NCBI RefSeq assembly: GCF_001010805.1
Contig: NZ_CP011477.1
Coordinates: forward strand, 1,999,001-2,063,000
Length of the DNA: 64,000 nt
Direction: 5' to 3'
Source: Spongiibacter sp. IMCC21906
Lineage (GTDB): Bacteria; Pseudomonadota; Gammaproteobacteria; Pseudomonadales; Spongiibacteraceae
Shown here: positions 18,550-29,938 of the stretch, one piece after another
Layout of the letters: each line of letters opens with the position of its first letter
How positions within the stretch are numbered: the stretch's first letter is position 1
Made by a program: the position numbers and the translations under genes
Notes under the pieces: generated by a model
The model's input: only the letters and a program-made list of their open reading frames with translations
Database searches by the model: none
What the model was told of the DNA's origin: nothing

Positions 18550-19422
18550 TTATCCTGCAAAACGCTCTGCTAAAAAGTTGACGAAGAGTCGGACTTTAGC
18601 GGAGAGGTGACGATTGTGGGGGTACACCGCCCACACACCAGTGTCGGTGGGTTTGTACTCTTCCAGAATGGGCGTTAGCAGTCCTTGATCAATGGCGTCT
18701 TTAGCGTAAAAGTCGGGTAACTGCACAATGCCAAGGTTGGCGATGCTTGCGTGGACCAGCGCCCGGCCATTGTTGCTGTGCCAGTCGCCACTGACGCGCA
18801 CATCAAAGTTGCGTTGACCATCCCGAAAACGCCAGCTGTTCAGCGTGCCGACCAGACAGTTGTGATTGACCAAAGCAGCAATATTTTCGGGTTGGCCGTA
18901 CCGTTTTAAATAGTGGGGCGAGGCGCAAGTGACAAGGCTGCGGTTGCAAATGCGCCTGGCGATCAGCGACGAGTCTTTGAGAGTGCCGGCACGAATCGCC
19001 AGGTCGTAACCTTCAGTGATCAGGTCGGTGATACGATTTGTGAAATCCAGCTCAACCGCCAACCCTGGGTTCTCTGACATAAACTGAGCCGCGGCAGGGG
19101 CGATAAATTCTTCGCCGAAGGCGCCAGCTAGGGTGATGCGCAGTCGACCACGGGGCCGTTCCTGTAAGTCGACTACCGCCTGCTCGGCTTCATCAAGGGT
19201 GTTGAGAATGTCTTGGCAGCGCAAATAAAAGGCTTGCCCGACCTCGGTCAATGAGACGCTACGAGTGGTGCGCAGTAATAACTGGGCATCGAGCCGGGCC
19301 TCAAGCTGGGCGATTTGTTTACTGATATGGGAGCGAGAAACCCCGAGCTCGGTTGCGGCTTTGGAAAAACTTTGCCGTTGCGCTACGCTGACAAAGGCCT
19401 CTATTCCTTCCCATTTATGCAT
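18550..19422 (-). CDS. LysR-family transcriptional regulator
   Basis: A 290-residue LysR-type regulator. The N-terminal helix-turn-helix 'SFSKAATELGVSRSHISKQI' (about residues 17-36) is followed by the linker helix and a periplasmic-binding-like effector domain ('RGRLRITLAGAFGEEFIAP', 'DLAIRAGTLKDSSLIAR'). It belongs to the CrgA/YafC-like subgroup by pattern. ATG 19422 gives the normal LysR N terminus; the longer frame would add 23 hydrophobic residues. It is divergent from adhC with 129 bp between, so it may control the formaldehyde dehydrogenase, though the inducer is unknown. Confidence 0.93.
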   Translation of the reverse strand: MHKWEGIEAFVSVAQRQSFSKAATELGVSRSHISKQIAQLEARLDAQLLLRTTRSVSLTEVGQAFYLRCQDILNTLDEAEQAVVDLQERPRGRLRITLAGAFGEEFIAPAAAQFMSENPGLAVELDFTNRITDLITEGYDLAIRAGTLKDSSLIARRICNRSLVTCASPHYLKRYGQPENIAALVNHNCLVGTLNSWRFRDGQRNFDVRVSGDWHSNNGRALVHASIANLGIVQLPDFYAKDAIDQGLLTPILEEYKPTDTGVWAVYPHNRHLSAKVRLFVNFLAERFAG

Positions 19423-19494
19423 TTGGGTGATTTTCCAAGTGGGATTGTTTCTATTTAAATACAGTAATGTAATAAAAATTGATATTAACATTAA

Positions 19495-20684
<1,190 letters not shown>

Positions 20685-20700
20685 ATAGCAGCACGATAAG

Positions 20701-20729
20701 CCAAGCTCACTAATAGGGCTTGGTTTATT
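20701..20729 (+). terminator. Possible terminator after adhC
   Basis: CCAAGC (20701-20706) pairs with GCTTGG (20718-20723) across an 11-base loop, followed by TTTATT. The stem is short and the T run broken, so this is tentative. Confidence 0.4.
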
Positions 20730-20807
20730 CTTTGTTCCTGTTTTGCTCCCCTCTACCTGCAGCGTCTTAAAATTTGCTATTGTGCGGCCTTGTAATGTGA
20801 TTTTGAC

Positions 20808-21332
20808 ATGACCGAGGGTGTAACGCTGGCGAGTTTAACGGATGAATACTGGATGGGCCGGGCTTTAGCTTTGGCAGCGCAAGCGGGAGAACAAGGTGAA
20901 GTGCCGGTTGGCGCTTTACTGATTCGTGACAACATGGTGTTAGGAGAGGGCTTTAATCAGCCTATTTCCAGCCATGACCCCACCGCCCATGCTGAAATTT
21001 TGGCGCTTCGAGCGGCTGCTAAATCGACAAACAACTACCGCCTGCCGAATAGTTGTCTTTATGTGACGATTGAACCCTGCGCCATGTGTGCCGGTGCAAT
21101 TGTTCATGCCCGTGTCGAGCGGGTGGTGTTTGGTGCCAGCGAGCCAAAAGCCGGGGCGGTTTGCAGCCACTTGGCCCTGTTTGATCAAGCTCAGCTCAAC
21201 CATCTTGTGCAATGGCAAAGTGGGCTTATGGCAGACCAAGCCACCGAGCTTATGCAGCAATTTTTTAGTCGCCGCCGGTCGGAGAAAAAGGCGGCGAAGC
21301 TGCAGGCGGCAAAAAAACCACACCAAGAATAG
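20808..21332 (+). CDS. tadA: tRNA-specific adenosine deaminase
   Basis: Deaminates adenosine 34 of tRNA-Arg(ACG) to inosine so one tRNA reads three codons. The 174-residue protein has the cytidine-deaminase-type zinc site: 'HAEILALR' (His ligand and proton-shuttling Glu) and 'PCAMCAGAIVHAR' (two Cys ligands). The C-terminal tail is Lys/Arg/Ala-rich. It lies between guaA and mltF-purL as in Pseudomonas, though here separated from guaA by about 10.8 kb of other genes. Confidence 0.95.
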   Translation: MTEGVTLASLTDEYWMGRALALAAQAGEQGEVPVGALLIRDNMVLGEGFNQPISSHDPTAHAEILALRAAAKSTNNYRLPNSCLYVTIEPCAMCAGAIVHARVERVVFGASEPKAGAVCSHLALFDQAQLNHLVQWQSGLMADQATELMQQFFSRRRSEKKAAKLQAAKKPHQE

Positions 21333-21358
21333 GGTTTGTTGCTGTTGTTTTGATGTTC

Positions 21359-22810
21359 TTAAAAGGCCAGAAAGCTACGATTCAAGGCCTCCGGTAAATA
21401 ATCAGAGACAATTTTGGGTGGTGGGATGCGATAGCGATTCAGCTCGTCCCAGGTGAGCAAAGAGTAATAGTGGCGGATGTTTTGTACATAGCGCACTGGC
21501 TCATCGCCACGGGCAAAACCGTATTTGGTCGTTTTATACCATTTAGCCTGGCGCAATAGGGGCAAGTTTTCTCTGACGTCTTTCCATAAGTCGGGGTTGC
21601 CGCCATTTTTTTCGGTTAAGACTCTAGCGTCTTCCAGGTGCCCCAAGCCAATGTTGTAGGCTGCTAGAGCAAACCAGCCGCGGTCGGGTTGCTCAACCCC
21701 GCTGGGAATGCGAGCTAGCAGCTTTTTAAAGTATCGCGCACCACCTCGTAAGCTCTCCATCGGGTCAAGACGATCTTCTACGCCGAGTTCTTCAGCGGTA
21801 GCGCGGGTCAGCATCATCATGCCCCGAACTCCAGTGGGGGATTTTGCCGTGGCTTCCCAGTGGGATTCTTGATAGCTGATTGCCGCCAGAAAGCGCCAGT
21901 CCATATCGTATTCAATGGCAACCTGCTCGATCATGCCCTTTACTTCGGGAAGCCGGTCTTCCATTCGCAGCATAAAGGTGTGGGTGCTCAAAAAAGATTG
22001 CCGTTCACTAAAACTAAAGTAACGATCAATTAATCGCGCCAATTTGCCGTTTTCTTGTATTGTCTTAAAATACACTTCCATTTCTTGCCGCAGAGGCTCG
22101 TTGGCTGGGTCGCGAAACATAGCCCAAGCCAGTGGCACGGGTTTGCCGGCGCTCAAGGCAATGCGAAAATCCGGATAAAAGGCGCGGTTGGCATAAAATT
22201 CATTGGAGTCAACCACGGTGGCGTCAATTTGCCCGTCGGCGAGTTGTTCTAGTAAGTCGAAGGTTTCCAGGTCCCGACTTTCTTTCCATTCTAGTTTGGG
22301 GTAGTTCTGTTGTAGTGCGCTCAGGAGTTCCGCATGGGAGCTGTTGGCCATAACCCCGATACGTTTGCCGATCAGTGACTCTATGCTATTCATGGTTTGA
22401 GTCAGGCGGCGGTTGTAAATGAAAAGTTGTTTGATCTTCATATAGCTGGGGCCAAACACCATTCTTTTGTGGCGTTGTTCGGTAATGGTCAGGCCCGCGG
22501 CGGCAAAATCGGCGTCGCCTTGTTCTAACTTATAAAAAATTTGTTCCAGTCCCACCACCGGTATCATCTTCAGTTTAACGCCAATATGATCGGCAAAACC
22601 CTTGGCAAGCTGGTATTCAAAACCCGCTGGGGTGCCTTGGTTTTCATAAAAGGTGGTGGCGGCGTTGCGGGTAAGCACCCGGATAACCCCGGCTTCGCGG
22701 ATGTTTTGAAGGCGGTTGTCACTGTCATCCCAATAGCTAAACACCACGGCGACGACGGTCAGGGGAATCGCGATCAGCAGTATTTTTAGTATGTTGGGAC
22801 GTGGCCGCAA
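21359..22810 (-). CDS. mltF: Membrane-bound lytic murein transglycosylase F
   Basis: A 483-residue two-domain enzyme that cuts peptidoglycan glycan strands with formation of 1,6-anhydro ends. An N-terminal hydrophobic segment ('ILLIAIPLTVVAVVF') anchors or exports it. Residues about 40-265 are a family 3 solute-binding-like regulatory domain ('GVIRVLTRNAATTFYENQG'). Residues about 290-450 are the SLT lysozyme-like domain with catalytic Glu in 'AISYQESHW' and 'TGVRGMMMLT'. The start appears to be TTG 22810 with GGAG eight bases upstream; no ATG fits the family N terminus. It is divergent from purL, the usual arrangement. Confidence 0.95.
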   Translation of the reverse strand: MRPRPNILKILLIAIPLTVVAVVFSYWDDSDNRLQNIREAGVIRVLTRNAATTFYENQGTPAGFEYQLAKGFADHIGVKLKMIPVVGLEQIFYKLEQGDADFAAAGLTITEQRHKRMVFGPSYMKIKQLFIYNRRLTQTMNSIESLIGKRIGVMANSSHAELLSALQQNYPKLEWKESRDLETFDLLEQLADGQIDATVVDSNEFYANRAFYPDFRIALSAGKPVPLAWAMFRDPANEPLRQEMEVYFKTIQENGKLARLIDRYFSFSERQSFLSTHTFMLRMEDRLPEVKGMIEQVAIEYDMDWRFLAAISYQESHWEATAKSPTGVRGMMMLTRATAEELGVEDRLDPMESLRGGARYFKKLLARIPSGVEQPDRGWFALAAYNIGLGHLEDARVLTEKNGGNPDLWKDVRENLPLLRQAKWYKTTKYGFARGDEPVRYVQNIRHYYSLLTWDELNRYRIPPPKIVSDYLPEALNRSFLAF

Positions 22811-22951
22811 AAGTGAATCTCCATAAATCTTGGAGGCTATTGTATCGACCCGTATACATCGGGGCTATAAAACGTATTTCGTATAAAAATCTGTTGTGGT
22901 TTCCTATACAATGGCCGGCTTCAATTCTGATGATCGAGGTTGTCGCTCCGC

Positions 22952-25900
22952 ATGTTGATTCTCCCCGGTGCTCCTGCGCTTTCTGAATTCCGTATTGACA
23001 AGTTATTGGGTCGGCTGCGACAGCAAATTCCTGCTCTGGAGGGCATCAGTGCCCAATTTGTTCATTTGGCCGAAACCAAAGGGCCTTTGAGCGAGGCCGA
23101 AGCCGAGATTTTGGGAAAGTTGCTCGAGTATGGCCCCAACGCTGAAGCCCAAGCCTTTAATGGTGCCAGTTTCTTTGTCGTGCCTCGTCCCGGCACTATT
23201 TCGCCCTGGTCGAGCAAAGCGACAGATATCGCCCGCAATAGTGGTTTGGATAAAGTGCTGCGTTTGGAGCGGGGGGTGCTTTATCAGCTACAAACCACGG
23301 CAGCCTTAAGTGTTCAGCAGCGTCAGCAGGTGTTGAGTGAAATTCACGACCGCATGGTCGAGAGTGTATTGGATAGTCCTGAAGCGGCTGGGCAGTTGTT
23401 TAGCCACCACAGCCCCAAACCACTCACCGCAATAGATGTGTTGGGTGGCGGCCGGGAAGCATTAGCGCTGGCCAATACGGAGCTGGGTCTGGCGTTAGCG
23501 GATGACGAAATTGACTACCTCTGTGACAGCTTTGTGCAACTGGGGCGTAACCCCAATGATGTTGAGCTGATGATGTTTGCGCAAGCCAACTCGGAGCATT
23601 GTCGTCATAAGATCTTTAATGCCAGCTGGACCATCGATGGTGAAGATCAGCCATATTCTTTATTTGGCATGATTAAAAACACTTATGAATGTGGTGGAGA
23701 AGGGGTGCTAAGCGCTTATTCTGATAACGCTGCGGTTATGGCTGGTCCCCAGACTGATCGTTTTTATCCCCGCGCCGGTAGTGCTGAATATCAATACAGC
23801 GAAGAAAATATTCATATTTTGATGAAGGTGGAAACCCACAATCACCCCACTGCCATTGCGCCATTTTCGGGAGCGGGCACCGGCGCTGGCGGCGAAATTC
23901 GTGATGAGGGTGCGGTAGGGCGTGGTTCTAAGCCCAAAGCAGGCTTGTCAGGTTTCAGCGTGTCTAACTTGCGTATTCCGGATTTTATCCAAGCTTGGGA
24001 GCTGGATTACGGTAAGCCAGACCGTATTGTGTCGGCCTTGGAGATTATGTTGGAAGGGCCAATAGGCGGTGCGGCCTTTAATAATGAATTTGGCCGCCCC
24101 AATCTCTGTGGTTATTTCCGTAGCTACGAACAGAATATTGATGTCGGCGCAGGTGAAGAGCGCCGGGGTTATCACAAACCCATCATGATTGCCGGTGGCT
24201 ACGGCAACATCAAAGGCGAACACGTCATTAAAGAGCCGTTCCCTGCCGGTCAAAAACTTGTGGTGTTGGGTGGTCCGGCCATGCTGATTGGTTTGGGCGG
24301 TGGCGCGGCGTCGTCAATGAGTTCTGGTGCCTCCAGCGCCGATTTAGATTTTGCCTCGGTACAACGTCAAAACCCCGAAATTGAGCGCCGTTGTCAGGAA
24401 GCAATTGATCGCTGTTGGGCGATGGGTGACGAAAACCCCATTGCGTTTATCCACGATGTCGGAGCGGGCGGTTTATCCAATGCCTTCCCGGAATTGGTCA
24501 AAGACGGCGGTTGCGGCGGTGAATTTGAGTTGCGGGAAGTGCCTAATGACGAGCCCGGTATGTCGCCATTGGAGATTTGGTGTAATGAATCCCAAGAGCG
24601 CTATGTCATGGCAATTGCGCCAGAAAATTTAGCGACCTTTGCTGCAATTTGTGAACGGGAGCGGGCGCCTTTTGCGGTGGTGGGGGAGTCTACCGAAGAA
24701 AAAACCTTAAAACTGGGTGACAGACATTTTCAAAACAATCCCGTCGATTTGCCCATGTCGGTGTTGTTTGGCAAGCCTCCAAAAATGCACAGAGAAGTGA
24801 CGCGTTTAAATCAGGCCGTTCAGCCTTTAAACGTAGATATATCGGTTGAAGACGCATTGGATCGTTTGCTCTGTCTTCCGGCGATTGCGTCGAAAAACTT
24901 TTTGATCACTATTGGCGATCGTTCTATTACCGGTACGGTTCATCGAGATCAGATGGTTGGCCCGTGGCAGGTGCCGGTGGCCGATTGTGCGGTGACCACG
25001 TCTGGCTATCACGGTTACACCGGTGAAGCGATGTCGATGGGTGAGCGCACACCGCTGGCGTTATTAAATGCCGGTGCGTCGGCGCGGATGGCCGTGGCCG
25101 AGGCGATTACCAATATCGCGGCAACCCGGATTGCAGATATTTCCGATCCAGCGGCGGCGGCAGATTATGCTCAAGGCAAAACGCCCCGGGTTGGTAGCTT
25201 GGCGGATATTAAATTGTCGGCTAACTGGATGTGCGCAGCGGGCCACAATGACGAAGACGCACGGCTTTATGAAGCGGTTAAAGCGGTGGGGATGGAATTT
25301 TGTCCAGCGCTGGGTATTACCGTACCAGTGGGCAAAGACAGTATGTCGATGCGCACGGCGTGGGAGGACGATGGTGAAGACAAGTCCGTCACCGCGCCCA
25401 TGTCACTGATTGTTTCGGCCTTTGCCCCTGTGAGCGATGTCCGTAAAACGGTAACGCCGCAAATTAAATTGGATGCTGGCGATAGCGTGTTATTACGCGT
25501 GGATGTGAACCCTGGTCAGCGCCGTTTGGGTGGTAGTTGTTTGGCGCAAGTCTGCGGTCAATTGGGTGATGTTGCCCCGGATATTGACGCACCAGAAAAC
25601 CTGAAGCGTTTCTATAACGCTATTCAGTATTTGCTAGAAGACGAAAAAATACTGGCCTACCACGACTGCTCCGACGGCGGTTTGTTGGTCTGCGTATTGG
25701 AAATGGCTTTTGCTGGTCATTGTGGTTTAGACCTGAAAATGGCCGATAGTCCCTCGGCTCTTGCAGAGCTCTTTGCCGAAGAAGCTGGAGCGGTAATTCA
25801 AATTCGTCAGCGCGATTTGGACACGGTAAAAGCCGTCTTTACGCAACAGGGTTTAGCCGCCGAAGCTGTGACCAATATCGGCAGCCCTGTTGCGGGCGCC

Positions 25901-26899
25901 GGAATAAAACTTGAATTCGCCGGTGAGCCGGTATTTAGTGGCGATCGCTTGACCCTGCACCGGCGTTGGAGTGAGCTCAGTTATCGCATGCAGTCGCTGC
26001 GAGATAACCCCGAATGTGCTCAGCAAGAATTTGATAGCTTGCGCGAAGACGATCCGGGTTTGAGTGTGGCGCTGAGTTTTGATGCCCGTGATGATGTGGC
26101 CGCACCGTATATTGCCACCGGCGCTAAACCCGCGATGGCAATTTTGCGGGAGCAGGGCGTAAACGGCCAAACAGAAATGGCTGCCGCGTTTGATCGTGCA
26201 GGCTTTCGGGTAGTCGACGTACATATGAGCGATATTTTGGATGGCCGGGTGAGCTTGGCTGACTTTAATGGTCTGGCAGCCTGTGGCGGTTTTTCCTACG
26301 GGGATGTACTCGGTGCAGGTGAAGGCTGGGCTAAAACGATCCTTTTTAATAGCCGGGCGCGGGATGATTTTAGTGCTTTCTTTAACCGGGCAGACAGTTT
26401 TGCCTTGGGGGTTTGCAACGGTTGCCAGATGATGTCGACCCTAAAGCCCTTGATTCCCGGTACGGAACATTGGCCGCGGTTTGTCCGCAATCGCTCCGAA
26501 CAGTTTGAAGCGCGAGTCGCGTTGGTTGAAATACCCGAATCACCCTCCATATTACTGGCGGGGATGGCGGGTTCACGCTTGCCAGTGGCGGTGGCACACG
26601 GTGAAGGCCGGGCTGAGTTTGCCAGCTCGGCGCAATTGGCAGCATTGCAACAAGCGAATCAATTTGCCTTGCGCTATGTTGATAATCACGGTCTTGCTAC
26701 CGAGCAGTATCCGGCTAACCCCAATGGATCGCCAATGGGGCTGGCGGGCGTAAGCAGCGCCGATGGCCGCTTTACAATTATGATGCCGCATCCAGAACGG
26801 GTGTTTCGCAATGTTCAGAACTCATGGACGCCAGAGCTGCAAACTGAAGACAGTGGCTGGATGCGCTTATTCCGCAATGCGCGTAAAGCATTGGCATAA
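22952..26899 (+). CDS. purL: Phosphoribosylformylglycinamidine synthase
   Basis: The fourth step of purine synthesis: FGAR plus glutamine and ATP gives FGAM. It is the large single-chain form (1,315 residues; E. coli 1,295) with an N-terminal PurS-like part. Two AIRS-type ATP-binding halves follow ('[20 protein letters not shown]', '[17 protein letters not shown]', '[13 protein letters not shown]', '[15 protein letters not shown]'). The C-terminal glutamine amidotransferase has nucleophile Cys in '[10 protein letters not shown]' and '[10 protein letters not shown]'. ATG 22952 is preferred over an in-frame TTG at 22940 that would sit directly on the GAGG. It is followed by secD rather than by a purine gene. 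Confidence 0.98.
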   Translation: MLILPGAPALSEFRIDKLLGRLRQQIPALEGISAQFVHLAETKGPLSEAEAEILGKLLEYGPNAEAQAFNGASFFVVPRPGTISPWSSKATDIARNSGLDKVLRLERGVLYQLQTTAALSVQQRQQVLSEIHDRMVESVLDSPEAAGQLFSHHSPKPLTAIDVLGGGREALALANTELGLALADDEIDYLCDSFVQLGRNPNDVELMMFAQANSEHCRHKIFNASWTIDGEDQPYSLFGMIKNTYECGGEGVLSAYSDNAAVMAGPQTDRFYPRAGSAEYQYSEENIHILMKVETHNHPTAIAPFSGAGTGAGGEIRDEGAVGRGSKPKAGLSGFSVSNLRIPDFIQAWELDYGKPDRIVSALEIMLEGPIGGAAFNNEFGRPNLCGYFRSYEQNIDVGAGEERRGYHKPIMIAGGYGNIKGEHVIKEPFPAGQKLVVLGGPAMLIGLGGGAASSMSSGASSADLDFASVQRQNPEIERRCQEAIDRCWAMGDENPIAFIHDVGAGGLSNAFPELVKDGGCGGEFELREVPNDEPGMSPLEIWCNESQERYVMAIAPENLATFAAICERERAPFAVVGESTEEKTLKLGDRHFQNNPVDLPMSVLFGKPPKMHREVTRLNQAVQPLNVDISVEDALDRLLCLPAIASKNFLITIGDRSITGTVHRDQMVGPWQVPVADCAVTTSGYHGYTGEAMSMGERTPLALLNAGASARMAVAEAITNIAATRIADISDPAAAADYAQGKTPRVGSLADIKLSANWMCAAGHNDEDARLYEAVKAVGMEFCPALGITVPVGKDSMSMRTAWEDDGEDKSVTAPMSLIVSAFAPVSDVRKTVTPQIKLDAGDSVLLRVDVNPGQRRLGGSCLAQVCGQLGDVAPDIDAPENLKRFYNAIQYLLEDEKILAYHDCSDGGLLVCVLEMAFAGHCGLDLKMADSPSALAELFAEEAGAVIQIRQRDLDTVKAVFTQQGLAAEAVTNIGSPVAGAGIKLEFAGEPVFSGDRLTLHRRWSELSYRMQSLRDNPECAQQEFDSLREDDPGLSVALSFDARDDVAAPYIATGAKPAMAILREQGVNGQTEMAAAFDRAGFRVVDVHMSDILDGRVSLADFNGLAACGGFSYGDVLGAGEGWAKTILFNSRARDDFSAFFNRADSFALGVCNGCQMMSTLKPLIPGTEHWPRFVRNRSEQFEARVALVEIPESPSILLAGMAGSRLPVAVAHGEGRAEFASSAQLAALQQANQFALRYVDNHGLATEQYPANPNGSPMGLAGVSSADGRFTIMMPHPERVFRNVQNSWTPELQTEDSGWMRLFRNARKALA

Positions 26900-27010
26900 A
26901 ATGCGACGGTTCGATACGCATAGCGTTGATAAGAAAAATGTGGTCAATACGCTTTTTAAGCCGAGATTTGATTGCCACGTTTTGATAAACAAGTTTTGAT
27001 AAATAGGGAA

Positions 27011-27030
27011 CCGTCCTCGGGGCGGCTTTT
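27011..27030 (+). terminator. Short hairpin with T run between purL and secD
   Basis: CCGTCC (27011-27016) pairs with GGGCGG (27020-27025, one G-U pair), loop of three, followed by C and TTTT. It ends 12 bp before the secD start and so may be a weak purL terminator or an attenuator of secD. Confidence 0.45.
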
Positions 27031-27041
27031 ATGGGGTAACA

Positions 27042-28913
27042 ATGCTAAATAAATATCCGCTTTGGAAAAACCTGCTATTGGTGGCAGTGTTGGGCATCGG
27101 TTTGCTCTACGCCATGCCCAATCTTTACCCACCCGACCCGGCGGTGCAGGTTTCTGGCCAAAGCAGTGGCATGCAGATTGACCAGACAACAATGGAGCGC
27201 GTTTCGCGGGCATTGGATGCGGCAGGCATTGAACACTTTGGTGAACTGGCTAATGAGAATGGTAAAAGCGGGCTGATCCGCTTGTATGACGGTTCTATGC
27301 AGTTACGCTCCCAACGTATTATTCAGCGCGCCTTGGGCGATGGCTATATTGTTGCCCTCAACTTGGCTTCGACTACCCCTGATTGGCTGAGCAACCTCGG
27401 TGCTCAAGCAATGAAACTGGGCCTGGACTTGAGTGGTGGTGTGCACTTTCTCTTGGAAGTCGACACCGATACAGCCATTACCAATCGTCTTGAGCAGTAC
27501 ACGACCGGTATCAAAAAGGCCTTGCGTGAAGAACGAATTCGCGGCTTTGTGACCTTGGAAGACAATGGCAGCATCAGTGGCGTGTTTCGCAGCGAGGAAT
27601 TAAGAGATAAGGCGCTGCAAACCATCCGTAAGGAATATACCGACCTCACGACCCAGCGCAGTGAGAGCGGCGATGGTGAAAATTTCACCCTCCTGGCTAC
27701 CTTGGGTGAAGGTAAGCGTAAAGAAATTGAAGATTATGCAGTCGGTCAAAACTTAACTACCCTGCGAAACCGTGTAAACGAGCTGGGCGTGTCTGAGCCG
27801 TTGGTTCAGCGTCAGGGCAGCAATCGTATTGTGGTTGAGTTACCGGGTATTCAAGATACCGCTGAAGCCAAACGGATTTTGGGCAAAACAGCCAATCTTG
27901 AGTTTCGACTTGAAGCCAAATACGACGCGCCAGTTTCTGACCGAGAGCAGTTTGAATACCGTAACCCCGGCGCAGGCGAGCCGACGGCTTGGTTAGAGCG
28001 AGATGTCGTCATTACCGGTGAGCGGGTGGCAAATGCCCAAGCCAGTTTTGATGAAAATGGCATGCCTCAGGTAAGCATCACCCTGGATAGCGAGGGCGGT
28101 ACCTTGATGCATCGGGTGACCCGCCACAATATCAATCGTCGTTTGGGTGTGCTGTTTATCGAACGTAAAAGCCGCACTCGCTATGAAAAAGACGAGAGCG
28201 GCGAAGAGCAGGTTATTAAAACTCCTTATGATGAAAAGAAGATTATTAGCCTGGCGACGATTAAAGACGCTCTGGGTGTTCAGTTTCGGATTACGGGTTT
28301 AGATGCGCCGGGTGAATCCACTGAATTAGCCCTGTTACTGCGGGCGGGTGCCTTGGCCGCGCCCATCGACTTTGTAGAAGAGCGCACAGTCGGGCCTTCT
28401 TTGGGTGCCGAAAATATCACCTTGGGTATCAAGTCGGTGCAAATCGGCTTGGCGTTGGTGGCACTGTTTATGGTGGTGTATTACCGGGTGTTTGGGGTCG
28501 TTGCTGTCGCGGCGCTGGCCTTTAATATTGTGTTGCTGGTGGCCTGTATGTCGATACTGGGGGCGACCCTGACCTTGCCGGGGATTGCCGGTATTGTATT
28601 GACAGTGGGTATGGCCGTTGACGCCAACGTGTTAATTTTTTCGCGAATACGGGAGGAGATACGCAATGGCCTGTCGGCCCAGCATGCAATCGACTCGGGG
28701 TATGGTCGTGCCTACGTCACCATTATGGATGCCAACATCACCACTCTGCTGGTTGCGGTGATTTTGTATGCGGTTGGCACCGGTCCGGTACGAGGTTTTG
28801 CGGTTACGTTATCCATCGGTATTGTAACGTCGATGTTTACAGCCATTATGGGCACCCGGTCGATCATTAATTTGATCTACGGCGGTCGCCGTGTTCGGAA
28901 ATTGGCGATTTAA
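27042..28913 (+). CDS. secD: Protein translocase subunit SecD
   Basis: A 623-residue inner membrane partner of SecYEG that uses the proton gradient to complete export. It has an N-terminal membrane helix, a large periplasmic P1 region and 'LGLDLSGGVHFLLEVD', the D1 signature. Five C-terminal helices of the RND type contain 'GIAGIVLTVGMAVDANVLIFSRIREE' split across helix 4, with the essential Asp. Together with SecF it makes the SecDF complex. yajC, its usual upstream neighbour, is not present; purL is there instead. SecF follows 13 bp downstream. Confidence 0.97.
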   Translation: MLNKYPLWKNLLLVAVLGIGLLYAMPNLYPPDPAVQVSGQSSGMQIDQTTMERVSRALDAAGIEHFGELANENGKSGLIRLYDGSMQLRSQRIIQRALGDGYIVALNLASTTPDWLSNLGAQAMKLGLDLSGGVHFLLEVDTDTAITNRLEQYTTGIKKALREERIRGFVTLEDNGSISGVFRSEELRDKALQTIRKEYTDLTTQRSESGDGENFTLLATLGEGKRKEIEDYAVGQNLTTLRNRVNELGVSEPLVQRQGSNRIVVELPGIQDTAEAKRILGKTANLEFRLEAKYDAPVSDREQFEYRNPGAGEPTAWLERDVVITGERVANAQASFDENGMPQVSITLDSEGGTLMHRVTRHNINRRLGVLFIERKSRTRYEKDESGEEQVIKTPYDEKKIISLATIKDALGVQFRITGLDAPGESTELALLLRAGALAAPIDFVEERTVGPSLGAENITLGIKSVQIGLALVALFMVVYYRVFGVVAVAALAFNIVLLVACMSILGATLTLPGIAGIVLTVGMAVDANVLIFSRIREEIRNGLSAQHAIDSGYGRAYVTIMDANITTLLVAVILYAVGTGPVRGFAVTLSIGIVTSMFTAIMGTRSIINLIYGGRRVRKLAI

Positions 28914-28926
28914 CGGGGGTTGATGG

Positions 28927-29850
28927 ATGTCTACTAAAGCGAAAATATTAGATTTTATGAAGTTGCGAGGTATTGCCTCGATACTGTCTATTGCATTGGT
29001 GCTGGGTTCTGTTGGGATTCTGGCGTTTAAAGGCCTTAACTTTGGCTTGGATTTTACCGGCGGTACCCTCATCGAGGTGCTCTATGAGGACTCGGTTGAG
29101 CTACAAAATGTGCGCAGCAGCTTGTCTGAAGCGGGTTATGAAAATGCCATTGTCGTGAACTTTGGCTCTGACACCGATGTGTTGGTTCGTCTTCCCCAGG
29201 GTATGAGTCCAACACTGGGGCAAGAAGTTTTGGCTACCCTGCGGGAAGATGCCAACAGTGAAGTGGAGCTGAAACGAATCGAGTTTGTTGGCCCGCAAGT
29301 GGGCGAGCAGCTTCGGGAGCAGGGTGGTTTGGCGGTGCTGTTGGCATTGATCGTGGTGCTGATTTATATCGCCATGCGATTCCAGATTAAGTTTGCGGTG
29401 GGTGCTGTTGCGGCATTGATGCACGACGTCATTATTACCTTGGGTGCCTTTGCCTTGGTCGGCTGGGATTTTGACTTAACCGTGTTGGCGGCTATTTTGG
29501 CGGTGATTGGTTACTCCTTGAACGACACGATTGTTGTGGCAGACCGGATTCGCGAAAATCTTCGCAAACTTCGTAAGCAAAACCCGTATGACGTGGTGAA
29601 CATCTCCCTGACTGAAACACTAGACCGGACGCTGGCAACCTCTGGAACCACGTTAATGGTGTTGTTTGCGCTGGCCTTTTTTGGTGGCGAAATGATCCAC
29701 AGTTTTGCACTGGCATTGATTATTGGTATTGGTGTGGGGACCTACTCGTCAATCTATATCGTGGCCAACCTATTGTTGAGCATGAATATCAGTCAGGATG
29801 ACTTGATTGTAATTCAGAAAGAAGGCGCTGAAGTTGACGATTTGCCTTAA
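28927..29850 (+). CDS. secF: Protein translocase subunit SecF
   Basis: A 307-residue partner of SecD. It has one N-terminal helix and 'GLNFGLDFTGGTLIEV', the conserved motif after it. A periplasmic domain precedes five membrane helices with 'ILAVIGYSLNDTIVVADRIREN', which carries the proton-path residues, and 'TLATSGTTLMVLFALAFFGG'. ATG 28927 has GGGGG upstream; an overlapping ATG at 28923 is out of frame. It ends before a long symmetrical terminator shared with suhB. Confidence 0.97.
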   Translation: MSTKAKILDFMKLRGIASILSIALVLGSVGILAFKGLNFGLDFTGGTLIEVLYEDSVELQNVRSSLSEAGYENAIVVNFGSDTDVLVRLPQGMSPTLGQEVLATLREDANSEVELKRIEFVGPQVGEQLREQGGLAVLLALIVVLIYIAMRFQIKFAVGAVAALMHDVIITLGAFALVGWDFDLTVLAAILAVIGYSLNDTIVVADRIRENLRKLRKQNPYDVVNISLTETLDRTLATSGTTLMVLFALAFFGGEMIHSFALALIIGIGVGTYSSIYIVANLLLSMNISQDDLIVIQKEGAEVDDLP

Positions 29851-29868
29851 CTGTTAGCTAGGACCAAA

Positions 29869-29916
29869 ATTCAGACAATAAAAAAGGGCCAGTTGGCCCT
29901 TTTTTATTGTCTGAAT
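29869..29916. terminator. Bidirectional terminator between secF and suhB
   Basis: A perfect 22-bp inverted repeat (29869-29890 with 29895-29916) around the loop AGTT. A GGGCC/GGCCC core is flanked by six A on the left and six T on the right, so it works as a Rho-independent terminator on both strands for the convergent secF and suhB. Confidence 0.95.
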
Positions 29917-29938
29917 AATGACTGATGGGAATAACTTA

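Noticed and set aside
26901-26999. Short open frame before secD as a SecM/VemP-type export-sensing leader
   Set aside because: About 32 codons with no signal sequence and no recognisable arrest motif; the frame also continues from an overlapping shadow frame inside purL.
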